The notes: generated by a model from the letters alone, not told the origin. A DNA stretch of 5,872 nucleotides from Candidatus Dormiibacterota bacterium (GCA_955651875.1 CATPAP010000094.1:1-5872); one strand, 5' to 3'; shown: positions 1-5,872, counted from the stretch's first letter. Numbers and translations are program-made.

Positions 1-1
1 C

Positions 2-535
2 GCAGTCCCTGCGGCGCTCGCTGAGCGCCTGAGGACGGTGGTTCGGGCCATCCCGGACTTCCCACGCCAGGGGATCCTGTTCCGTGACATCACAGCTGTT
101 CTCTCCGACCCCGCCGCCTTCAGTGACTCGGTCGAGGCGCTCGCTGCGGCATACGACGACGACCGGGTGGACGTCGTCGTGAGCATCGAGTCGCGCGGCT
201 TCGTCCTTGCAGGCGCCGTCGCACATGTGCTCCACGCCGGCTTCGTACCCGTCCGCAAAGCCGGCCGGCTTCCGTCGGACACGATCTCCGTGCCCTACGC
301 CCTGGAATACGGCGAAGCCGTCCTCGAGATGCAATCCGATGCCATCACCGTTGGTCAGCGTGTGCTGATCGTCGATGATCTCCTGGCCACGGGGGGCACG
401 GCGGCCGCGACCATCCGGCTGGTTGAACAGCTCGGCGGTGCGGTCGTCGGGCTCGCCTTCCTCATCGAACTGTCGGATCTCGGCGGCGCCGCGGCTCTGG
501 GAGCACACAGGCACCTATCTCTCGTCACCTTCTAA
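2..535 (+). CDS. apt: Adenine phosphoribosyltransferase, 5'-partial
   Basis: Cytoplasmic purine-salvage enzyme that joins adenine and PRPP to give AMP and pyrophosphate. The frame is open from base 2 and reads into the family's N-terminal helix (LAERLRTVVRAIPDFP). The GTG at 38 lies inside this conserved helix, so it is probably not the start, and the true start lies just outside the window. The visible 177 residues are close to the family's usual 170-185. Diagnostic segments are IPDFPRQGILFRDIT (about 47-94), IESRGF, the loop VPVRKAGRLP, YALEYG, and the PRPP-binding motif VLIVDDLLATGGT at 362-400 with its paired Asp and the TGGT turn. The C-terminal FLIELSDLGG segment is also typical. The gene ends in TAA, 12 bases before ahcY, which points to a shared transcript. 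Identity is secure; only the start is missing. Confidence 0.95.
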   Translation, partial: AVPAALAERLRTVVRAIPDFPRQGILFRDITAVLSDPAAFSDSVEALAAAYDDDRVDVVVSIESRGFVLAGAVAHVLHAGFVPVRKAGRLPSDTISVPYALEYGEAVLEMQSDAITVGQRVLIVDDLLATGGTAAATIRLVEQLGGAVVGLAFLIELSDLGGAAALGAHRHLSLVTF

Positions 536-538
536 GAC

Positions 539-542
539 GGAG
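539..542 (+). promoter_or_regulatory. Shine-Dalgarno GGAG for ahcY
   Basis: GGAG lies five bases before the ATG at 548 and supports that start over the in-frame ATG at 557. It falls in the 12-base gap after the apt stop, so apt and ahcY are likely co-transcribed. It is the clearest ribosome binding site in the window; the other internal starts show none. Confidence 0.6.
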
Positions 543-547
543 TCCCC

Positions 548-1825
548 ATGACAACCATGGCCACGACCGACAACGACGTCGCCGACCTGGCCCTCTCCGA
601 CGCGGGGGACCGCCTCATCGAGTGGGCAGCGCTCGAGATGCCCGTTCTCCGACTCATCCGCGAGCGCTTCGCGAGGGAGCGTCCCCTCGAGGGCGTGCGG
701 CTCGGAGCCTGCCTACATGTGACCAGCGAGACAGCCAACCTCGCGATCACGCTCAAGGCGGGCGGCGCCGAGGTCCGTCTCTGCGCCAGCAATCCACTCT
801 CCACCAACGACGCCGTCGCTGCTGCGCTCGTCAGCCGGTACGGCATCCCCACGTTTGCTGTCAAGGGTGAGGATTCGGCTCGGTACTTCGCGCACGTCTC
901 CTCCGTCCTCGATGGCCGTCCCCAACAGACCATGGACGACGGGGCCGACCTCGTCGCCGAGCTGCATCGCAACCGGCCCGAGCTTCTGAACGAGGTACAG
1001 GCCGGAACGGAAGAGACCACGACGGGAGTCATCCGGCTGCGCGCAATGGCCGCGGACGGGGCGCTCCGCTTCCCCATCATCGCGGTCAACGAGGCGCTCA
1101 CCAAGCACATGTTCGACAACCGCTACGGCACGGGACAGTCGACGCTCGACGGTCTGATCCGGGCCACCAACATCCTCATCGCCGGACGCACCGTGGTCGT
1201 GTGCGGGTACGGGTGGTGCGGTCGCGGGCTGGCCAGCCGGGCCGACGGCATGGGCGCCCACGTCATCGTCACCGAGGTGGACCCGACGCGCGCGCTCGAG
1301 GCCACCATGGACGGCTACCAGGTGATGAAGCTCATCGATGCGGCTCCGCGCGCCGACGTCGTGATCACGGTCACCGGTGACATCAACGTCGTCGACCGCC
1401 ATCATGTCGAGCGGCTCAAGGACGGCGCCATCATCGCCAACAGCGGAAACTTCAAAGACGAGATCAACCTCGCCGCCTTCGACGAGCTTTCGAGCGCGGT
1501 CACCAAGCCACGCCCGTTCGTCGAGAGCTACCGCATGAACGACGGGCGCAACCTGCACGTCCTCGCAGAGGGACGCTTGCTCAACCTCGCCGCCGCCGAA
1601 GGCCATCCGGCCGCGGTCATGGACATGAGCTTCGCCAACCAGGCCCTCTGCGCCGAGCATGTCGCCCGTCACCACGCCGAGCTCGAGCCACGGGTGTATG
1701 ACGTGCCGGTCGAGATCGACCGGGAGGTGGCGCGTCTCAAGCTGGAGGCGATGAGTGTTTCGATCGACGTGCTCACCGAGGAGCAGACCAAGTACCTCGC
1801 ATCCTGGGAATCCGGCACCAGCTGA
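548..1825 (+). CDS. ahcY: S-adenosylhomocysteine hydrolase, short form
   Basis: NAD-dependent cytoplasmic enzyme that splits S-adenosylhomocysteine into adenosine and homocysteine, relieving product inhibition of methyltransferases. At 425 residues it is the short form found in Thermotoga, archaea and many actinobacteria; it ends at YLASWESGTS without the Lys/Tyr C-terminal extension of the eukaryotic type. Visible elements: LHVTSETANL (His57), SNPLSTNDAVAAAL (81-94), MDDGADL (Asp131), EETTTG (Glu156), NEALTKHMFDNRYGTGQS (181-198; Lys186, Asp190, Asn191), the NAD-binding glycine motif GYGWCGRG (220-227), VTEVDP (241-246), and LLNLAAAEGHP (His353). These match the catalytic set of the human enzyme, largely at the same numbers. 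One oddity is NSGNF at 298-302, where the family normally has GHF; the active-site His is Asn here. GGAG precedes the start. The upstream neighbour apt also handles adenine compounds. Family assignment is firm; the effect of the His-to-Asn change is unknown. Confidence 0.96.
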   Translation: MTTMATTDNDVADLALSDAGDRLIEWAALEMPVLRLIRERFARERPLEGVRLGACLHVTSETANLAITLKAGGAEVRLCASNPLSTNDAVAAALVSRYGIPTFAVKGEDSARYFAHVSSVLDGRPQQTMDDGADLVAELHRNRPELLNEVQAGTEETTTGVIRLRAMAADGALRFPIIAVNEALTKHMFDNRYGTGQSTLDGLIRATNILIAGRTVVVCGYGWCGRGLASRADGMGAHVIVTEVDPTRALEATMDGYQVMKLIDAAPRADVVITVTGDINVVDRHHVERLKDGAIIANSGNFKDEINLAAFDELSSAVTKPRPFVESYRMNDGRNLHVLAEGRLLNLAAAEGHPAAVMDMSFANQALCAEHVARHHAELEPRVYDVPVEIDREVARLKLEAMSVSIDVLTEEQTKYLASWESGTS

Positions 1826-1850
1826 TCCGGCGCGGCGGCAGCGCGTGAGC

Positions 1851-1883
1851 TCGGCCGGTGGCCGACCCGCTACCCTGCCATCC
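1851..1883 (+). promoter_or_regulatory. Possible leaderless promoter before the M16 peptidase
   Basis: The 58-base gap between ahcY and the peptidase holds TACCCT at 1871-1876, which fits the high-GC -10 pattern TAnnnT. It ends seven bases before the ATG at 1884, so transcription could begin at or next to the start codon. No ribosome binding site is visible, which agrees with a leaderless message. There is no convincing -35 at the proper distance. A perfect 6-bp inverted repeat with a 3-base loop (TCGGCC-GGT-GGCCGA, 1851-1865) lies just upstream and could be an operator. It has no T-run, so it is not a classical terminator. In DNA this GC-rich, both elements could be chance. Confidence 0.25.
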
Positions 1884-3269
1884 ATGACCACGCAGACTCC
1901 TCTGAATCCCTACGCGCCGTCGCTGACGGCTCTCCCCAATGGCGTCACGCTGCTCAACGCGCCCTCGGCCTCGCGCAACGTGGGCGTGTTTCTCATCGTG
2001 CGTGCCGGATCGCGTGATGAGACGGCGGAGACGTCCGGTCTTGCGCACTACCTCGAGCACATGTTCTTCAAGGGCACCGCGCGGCGACCCACCACTCTGC
2101 AGATCTCGCGTGAGATCGACCGTCTCGGGGCCAATACCAACGCGTACACCGACACCGAGGAGGTGGCGTACTACGCGGAGGGACCGGCGACGTCGCTCGA
2201 CCAGCTCGCCGACATCATCACCGACATGCTGACGCGTCCCCTCTTCGCAGGCGAGGAGGTCGAGCGCGAGCGCAACGTCGTGCTCCAGGAGCTGTCGGCC
2301 CGACTGTCCGACCCCGAGGGCTGGATCTGGGACCGGCTCGGCACCGTCACGTTCGGCGGCAACCAGCCGATGGCGTGGTCGGCCGCGGGCTTCCCGGCGG
2401 TCATCGAGAGGGCGTCGCGCGATCAGCTGCTCGAGTACCACGGCTCCTTCTACGCGCCGGACTCGATGTGCCTCGTGGTCGCCGGCGGAGCCAGCCTCAC
2501 CCCTGAGCGAGCCGCGGAGCTGCTCATCGATGTGCCCGCGGCCAAGCCACGCGCGCGCGTTCCCGCGGTGTGGGGCCAGGGCGAGCGCTACACGTGCAAC
2601 GTGCGACCGCCGACAGATCAGGAGGAGCCACAGATCCGCATGGTGTTCGCGGTGCCGGGGATCCCAGCCACAGACGACGAGCGCGCCGCCCTGTCGGTGA
2701 TGACACACATCCTGGGCGGCGGCATGTCATCGCGGCTCTTCAACACGGTGCGCGAGCGCAACGGTCTCTGCTACAGCATCTTTTCCCATCACGAGGGATT
2801 CGACGACACCGGCGTGTTTGTGATCAGCACCGGCACCCGTCCCAAGGACGCGCGTCGCGCCACCGAGCTGTCCTTCGCGGAATTCCGTGCCATGGCCGAC
2901 ACACCCGTACCCGACGACGAGCTGTCTGCGACCAAGTCCGGGATGATCGGCCGGATGCTGCGCTCCACGGAGACGGCGATCAGCCTGGCGCGATTCTTCG
3001 GTGGGCGCTGGCGTGCGCGGCTCCCGCTCGAGACGCCCGACACGCGCGCAGAGGCGATCAAGGAGGTGACCGCCGAAGAGGTGCAGCGTGTCGCGCAACG
3101 CCTCGTCGCGGGCCTGGACGAGGTTCGGCTGGCGTTCGTCGGACCGGAAGACCAGGGTGCCGATCTGCTCGACGCGACGAAGGTTAAACCGCAACCTCGG
3201 ACGCGCTTGCCCGGAAGACCCCGGTCTGCTGCGAGGCAAGCACCACCGCGGCCGCGAGTCCGCCGCTGA
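1884..3269 (+). CDS. M16-family zinc metallopeptidase (processing-peptidase type)
   Basis: Zinc endopeptidase of the pitrilysin/insulinase superfamily, single-unit bacterial type related to the mitochondrial processing peptidase beta subunit; its substrate cannot be read from sequence. The N-terminal domain holds the inverted zinc motif HYLEH (His55, Glu58, His59) and a third ligand, Glu136 in VVLQEL, exactly 76 residues after His59 as the family requires. NTNAYTDTEEVAYYAE (84-99) is the usual following strand. The second domain carries GGGMSSRLFNTVRERNGLCYS (278-298), including the conserved Arg and Tyr that bind substrate, so the enzyme looks active. No signal peptide or membrane span is seen, so it is probably cytoplasmic. 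ATG 1884 is chosen because family homology begins near LPNGVTL (17-23); a GTG at 1845 and an ATG at 1755 inside ahcY are less likely. At 461 residues it is longer than the usual 420 or so. The last 28 residues (9 Arg, 7 Pro) are antisense to the next gene and are probably not part of the fold. Confidence 0.92.
   Translation: MTTQTPLNPYAPSLTALPNGVTLLNAPSASRNVGVFLIVRAGSRDETAETSGLAHYLEHMFFKGTARRPTTLQISREIDRLGANTNAYTDTEEVAYYAEGPATSLDQLADIITDMLTRPLFAGEEVERERNVVLQELSARLSDPEGWIWDRLGTVTFGGNQPMAWSAAGFPAVIERASRDQLLEYHGSFYAPDSMCLVVAGGASLTPERAAELLIDVPAAKPRARVPAVWGQGERYTCNVRPPTDQEEPQIRMVFAVPGIPATDDERAALSVMTHILGGGMSSRLFNTVRERNGLCYSIFSHHEGFDDTGVFVISTGTRPKDARRATELSFAEFRAMADTPVPDDELSATKSGMIGRMLRSTETAISLARFFGGRWRARLPLETPDTRAEAIKEVTAEEVQRVAQRLVAGLDEVRLAFVGPEDQGADLLDATKVKPQPRTRLPGRPRSAARQAPPRPRVRR
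3184..3269. other. Convergent 86-bp overlap of two gene ends
   Basis: The plus-strand peptidase stops with TGA at 3267-3269. The minus-strand flippase stops with TAA at 3186-3184, so 86 bases code on both strands. The flippase frame here encodes the end of its last membrane span and a short tail. The peptidase frame encodes an Arg/Pro-rich tail lacking family character. No hairpin with a T-run is evident on either strand, so the two messages may overlap as antisense RNAs unless a factor-dependent mechanism ends them. Confidence 0.8.
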
Positions 3270-4467
3270 CGAGCCCGAGCTCGACACGCAGCAGGAGCGG
3301 CTGCACCACCAGGACCACCGCGAAGAACACGGCCACGCCGGCGAGCCACCCTGACACCACGCCGCGGTAGCGCGAGCGCGCGATCAGCCCCTGGCCCAGG
3401 GCCTGCGACGCCATCAGCGTCGTCGAGCTGGCTGCGAGCAGGGCGAGGTCTGCCCTGGTCAACGTGAAGGCCGGCCCGAAGACCAGCCGCAGCACCGTAG
3501 GGCCGAGCACGAACGCCCCCGCCGTGGCGAGCACGCCGAGCGCGCCGACGAAGAGCATCAGGCGCACCAGGGTGCGCCGGAACTCCGCTCGAGCGCCGCG
3601 GCTGTGCAGCGCAGAGAGGCGCGGCAGAAGCGCAGCGGTGACGGCCTGGAAGAGGAACAGAGGGACGAAGGCAAGGACGCGACCGTTGAGGAATGTCCCC
3701 GCCGCGCGCTGCTCGGAGGGGGTGGCCAACAGCTGTACCACCACGGTGCCGCCGTTGAGCATGAATTGGGTCGCCAGCGAGGCGAGCAGCAGTGAGCCGA
3801 GCGCGGTGGTCACCTCCGCGTTGCTGCTGTGCGAGCCCGGCGGGAACAGGCCGCGCTCGCGTGCCACCGCCGTGATCACCGCAGCGAAGGAGCCGCCGAC
3901 CAGAGCGAGGCCGTACGGGCCCGGGCTTCTGACGTGCAGCGCGGCCAGCGCGGCGCAGAGGACCACGCGGTAGATGCCCTCGGCGCCGAGGAGGATCCCG
4001 TACGCGCGGAACCGCCCGTTGCCACTGAGGGTGCCACGCGCGATGTGCTCAGAGCAGTACGCGGTGAGGCCGAGGAGCAGCGCGATCATGAGCACCGTGT
4101 CGCCGCCGAGGAGGCGGCTGTCGATGACTTGGTACCCAAGCCCGGATCCGATCAGGAGCAGTGCGAGGAAGCCTCCCCCGAGCAGCGCGCAGCGGTGCAC
4201 CACCGGTCCGCCGCCGTCGCCGCGGGCGCGTCGCGCCGCGATGGCTCTGCCGAGCTCCTGCTCGAGCGGGAGGAAGATGCCCGGCGCCACCACGAAGAGG
4301 AGCGCCCAGAAGCCCGCGAACGCCGAGTACCGCTCCGGCGTCAGCGCGTGACCGGCGATGGCGAGGAACGCGTAGGTGCAGACGCCGGCGAGCAGCAGCC
4401 CGCCACCGACGGTCAGCGCTCCCGCAGGCAGGGGATTCCTGGTCCCCAGCCGTCGCCAGGCGGTCAC
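3184..4467 (-). CDS. Flippase-like multi-span membrane protein (MOP/Wzx-type)
   Basis: Integral membrane protein of about 427 residues with roughly 12 predicted hydrophobic spans, resembling polysaccharide or lipid-linked oligosaccharide exporters of the MOP superfamily (Wzx/RfbX type). The likely role is moving a lipid-linked glycan across the cytoplasmic membrane; the substrate is unknown. Numbered from the GTG at 4473, spans lie near 17-42, 49-69, 94-116, 125-143, 155-179, 186-204, 222-249, 265-287, 303-332, 341-365, 371-394 and 397-415. The loop LPLEQELGRAIAARRARG (68-85) between spans 2 and 3 is like that seen in actinobacterial flippase-like proteins. The N-terminal Arg motifs of MurJ are absent and the protein is shorter than the 14-span MurJ, so it is not an obvious MurJ. 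The GTG at 4467 overlaps the upstream TGA as GTGA; a GTG at 4473 is possible. No Shine-Dalgarno is visible, so coupled translation with the pseudokinase is likely. The superfamily call is moderately sure. Confidence 0.78.
   Translation of the reverse strand: MTAWRRLGTRNPLPAGALTVGGGLLLAGVCTYAFLAIAGHALTPERYSAFAGFWALLFVVAPGIFLPLEQELGRAIAARRARGDGGGPVVHRCALLGGGFLALLLIGSGLGYQVIDSRLLGGDTVLMIALLLGLTAYCSEHIARGTLSGNGRFRAYGILLGAEGIYRVVLCAALAALHVRSPGPYGLALVGGSFAAVITAVARERGLFPPGSHSSNAEVTTALGSLLLASLATQFMLNGGTVVVQLLATPSEQRAAGTFLNGRVLAFVPLFLFQAVTAALLPRLSALHSRGARAEFRRTLVRLMLFVGALGVLATAGAFVLGPTVLRLVFGPAFTLTRADLALLAASSTTLMASQALGQGLIARSRYRGVVSGWLAGVAVFFAVVLVVQPLLLRVELGLVSGGLAAAVVLASQQTGVFRASASEVAV
4464..4467 (-). 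promoter_or_regulatory. GTGA stop/start overlap coupling pseudokinase and flippase
   Basis: On the minus strand the flippase GTG shares its last two bases with the TGA stop of the upstream pseudokinase. With no ribosome binding site of its own, the flippase is probably translated by ribosomes re-initiating after the pseudokinase, which would keep the two products in proportion. If the GTG at 4473 is used instead, the overlap is ten bases and the same argument holds. Confidence 0.6.
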
Positions 4468-5639
4468 GGACACACGTAGCGGAACGTCTGCGCAATCTTG
4501 CGATCAATCGGCTTGACGATGTGCAGAGTCATGCTGCCGTTGACCGTCTGCGATCCCTGCAGGCGCCACGCCTGCGTGAGCTGGAAGGCACCCTCGGCTG
4601 GGCCAATGGGGAGCGAAGTGTCCAAGCTCACCGCGCCGTCACTCTGCTCCCACCGGTACACCAACGTGCCCACCCCGCTCAGCGAGCCGCGAGCCACGAA
4701 CACGAAGGTGGTGTTGCAACCACCTTTAGCGGGATTGACGTTCAGGGATGCGTCGGTGCCGATGACCAGCGGCCCGGGCGAGGTCGTGCCACCCGGATGG
4801 TTCCCGATGAACAGCAGCCCCGCTGCCACACCGGCACCCACGGCCGCCAGGGCGAGCAGGGCGACGATGAGCACGCGAGGCCGGCGACGCCCGCCGCGCC
4901 GGGCGGCCGGGGTCGCCACGCGATCACGCCAGCCGGCTCCCAGCGCGGCGACGGCAGCTGCCGCGACCTCCTCCCTGAGCCCTGCGGCGTCGCCGGATCC
5001 CGCCGTCACCGCGCCGTCGAGCACCCGGCGGAGGGCGTCGAGTCGTCCCCCCGCCGTGCGCAGCAGGTGCAGCCCGAGGCTCGCCGCGTCGCGCACGTCG
5101 GTGGCGGGGCCGGCGCCGCTCGGTGCGGCGGCGGCGCAGACGGCGAGCTCGGCCAGCCGGGCGCGGCCGCCCGCTTCGACCACGACGGTGTCCGGCCCGA
5201 CATGACCGTGAAAGACGCCCGCGCCGTGGAGGGCGGCAAGCCCGGCGAGCACATCGTCGACGATCGCGACGCCCTGCTCGGCCGAGACCCCGCCGCGGCG
5301 CAAGCGCTGCGCCAGGGTCGGCGCCTCAGACCATTCAGCGACGAGGCGGTAGCGGCCGGTGCCGTCATCGACAAGGTCGTACACCGCCAGGACGTTGGGG
5401 TCGCGCAGCGGCGCCGCGTCGCGCCCGATCTGGGCGAGGCGTTCGACCACGCCCGGTCTGGAGCCAAGATCGGCGCGGATGTCCTCGATGGTGACGCGGT
5501 GTCCGGTGCGGAGGTATCGGCCGTCGCGGATGACGCCGCCCCATCCCTCGCGTATCGGTGCTCCGACCGCATAGTCAGAGCCCAGGTCCGACCCGCCCAG
5601 GTTGCCTTCCCGGGCCGGCGGATCAGGGGTAGATGCCAC
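4464..5639 (-). CDS. Membrane-anchored Ser/Thr pseudokinase with extracellular beta domain
   Basis: About 391 residues in three parts (numbering from GTG 5639). Residues 30-205 follow the Ser/Thr kinase fold: a degenerate nucleotide loop, an N-lobe, LVAEW at the hinge (99-103), the helix VDDVLAGLAALHGAGVFHGH, and an alpha-F-like DVRDAASLGLHLL (181-193). Every catalytic element is replaced. The VAIK lysine is Glu (VTIED, 49-53), HRDLKPxN reads HGHVGPDT (144-151), and DFG reads ELA (164-166). This is a pseudokinase, expected not to transfer phosphate. A basic stretch RRGGRRRPR (247-255) precedes one membrane span (256-278), placing the kinase fold inside. Residues 290-391 would lie outside; they look beta-rich and Ig-like (LVYRWEQSDGA), with Cys308 and Cys390 able to pair. 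The likely job is scaffolding or regulating the coupled flippase. No Shine-Dalgarno is seen at GTG 5639 or TTG 5660; GTG is preferred for its smaller overlap (17 bases) with gdh. Confidence 0.85.
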   Translation of the reverse strand: MASTPDPPAREGNLGGSDLGSDYAVGAPIREGWGGVIRDGRYLRTGHRVTIEDIRADLGSRPGVVERLAQIGRDAAPLRDPNVLAVYDLVDDGTGRYRLVAEWSEAPTLAQRLRRGGVSAEQGVAIVDDVLAGLAALHGAGVFHGHVGPDTVVVEAGGRARLAELAVCAAAAPSGAGPATDVRDAASLGLHLLRTAGGRLDALRRVLDGAVTAGSGDAAGLREEVAAAAVAALGAGWRDRVATPAARRGGRRRPRVLIVALLALAAVGAGVAAGLLFIGNHPGGTTSPGPLVIGTDASLNVNPAKGGCNTTFVFVARGSLSGVGTLVYRWEQSDGAVSLDTSLPIGPAEGAFQLTQAWRLQGSQTVNGSMTLHIVKPIDRKIAQTFRYVCP

Positions 5640-5872
5640 GGACCGCGGTGGCGTCGGCAACCCGTTTTACTGCCACGAGGTAGGCACCGAGGCGGAGCGA
5701 CACACCGTGCAGATCGGCGTGCTCGCACATCTGCACGAAGGCTCGCCGCAGGATGCGCTCCAGCTGCTTGTTGATCTCCCCCTCTTCCCAGAAGAAGGAC
5801 TGCAGGTCCTGCACCCACTCGAAGTACGAGACCGTCACGCCTCCGGCGTTGGCAAGGATGTCGGGCACGACG
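5623..5872 (-). CDS. gdhA: Glutamate dehydrogenase, C-terminal part
   Basis: Only the last 82 residues lie in the window; the gene continues past the right edge. The visible part reads VVPDILANAGGVTVSYFEWVQ, then FFWEEGEINKQLERILRRAF, and ends RLGAYLVAVKRVADATAVRG before the final IYP. This is the C-terminal helical region of the Glu/Leu/Phe/Val dehydrogenase family. PDILANAGGVTVSYFEWVQ is typical of the hexameric glutamate dehydrogenases of about 415-430 residues found in actinobacteria, clostridia and archaea. The enzyme interconverts glutamate with 2-oxoglutarate and ammonia; whether it uses NAD or NADP cannot be told because the Rossmann fold is outside. The catalytic Lys region is also outside. 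It ends in TGA at 5625-5623, overlapping the pseudokinase start, which suggests co-transcription. Another family member (leucine or phenylalanine dehydrogenase) is less likely given this C-terminus. Confidence 0.92.
   Translation of the reverse strand, partial: VVPDILANAGGVTVSYFEWVQDLQSFFWEEGEINKQLERILRRAFVQMCEHADLHGVSLRLGAYLVAVKRVADATAVRGIYP

Noticed and set aside
1851..1865. Inverted repeat as a terminator for ahcY
   Set aside because: The stem is only 6 bp with no following T-run, so it does not meet the pattern of an intrinsic terminator; it is kept only as a weak operator candidate.
1755..1883. N-terminal extension of the peptidase starting at the ATG at 1755
   Set aside because: The 43 extra residues come from ahcY coding sequence in another frame, are low-complexity (Pro/Arg/Ser), and precede the region where the family begins.
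713..1891. Long minus-strand open frame of 392 codons opposite ahcY
   Set aside because: ahcY is unmistakable in the plus strand over the same bases. The antisense product has no family features and no plausible start signal.
1773..2708. Minus-strand open frame of 311 codons opposite the M16 peptidase
   Set aside because: It is a shadow frame; the peptidase's full zinc motif and spacing lie on the other strand.
3184..4467. Assignment of the membrane protein as MurJ
   Set aside because: It has about 12 rather than 14 spans, is about 427 residues, and I cannot find the conserved N-terminal Arg residues of MurJ; a Wzx/RfbX-like member of the same superfamily fits better.
4161..5774. Long plus-strand open frame of 537 codons opposite the pseudokinase and flippase
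   Set aside because: It is antisense to two well-supported genes. Its product is Arg/Ala/Gly/Pro-rich with no recognisable domain, as expected for the shadow of GC-rich coding DNA.
1..5872. CRISPR arrays, tRNA or rRNA genes, insertion sequences, prophage or defence genes
   Set aside because: No direct-repeat arrays, RNA-gene signatures, transposase or phage-like frames were seen; the six genes and their short junctions account for nearly the whole window.

Overview
The window is a dense, GC-rich bacterial chromosome segment. It holds six protein genes, two of them cut by the window edges, and no gene-free stretch longer than 58 bases. GTG starts (and possible TTG starts), tight overlaps, a short-form 'GWCGRG' S-adenosylhomocysteine hydrolase and a membrane-anchored kinase-like protein with a secreted beta-rich domain suggest an actinobacterium or a neighbouring high-GC terrabacterial lineage (Acidimicrobiia-like, Dormibacterota or Chloroflexota). 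That placement is an inference from style and protein features. I see no RNA genes, mobile elements, CRISPR arrays or prophage genes.

Left half, plus strand: adenine phosphoribosyltransferase (apt, 5' end outside the window) is followed after 12 bases by S-adenosylhomocysteine hydrolase (ahcY). After a 58-base gap comes an M16-family zinc endopeptidase with a complete HxxEH-x76-E metal site. apt and ahcY both deal with adenine-containing by-products and form a likely operon. The peptidase may have its own weak, possibly leaderless, promoter.

Right half, minus strand, read from the right edge: the C-terminal end of a glutamate dehydrogenase, then a kinase-fold protein whose catalytic residues are all replaced (a pseudokinase), with one membrane span and an outer C-terminal domain, then a roughly 12-span polysaccharide/lipid flippase-like membrane protein. 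The pseudokinase and flippase genes overlap by a GTGA start/stop junction, and the pseudokinase start overlaps the gdh end, so the three read as one operon. The two halves converge tail to tail, and the peptidase frame runs 86 bases into the flippase gene.

The most interesting item is the pseudokinase-flippase pair. In mycobacteria the lipid II flippase MviN/MurJ carries, in one polypeptide, a flippase, a cytoplasmic pseudokinase, a membrane span and an extracellular domain. Here the same set of parts appears as two coupled genes, with a flippase that does not look like MurJ. Secondary points are an Asn where S-adenosylhomocysteine hydrolases normally have an active-site His, and the Arg/Pro-rich tail of the peptidase that is encoded antisense to the flippase.
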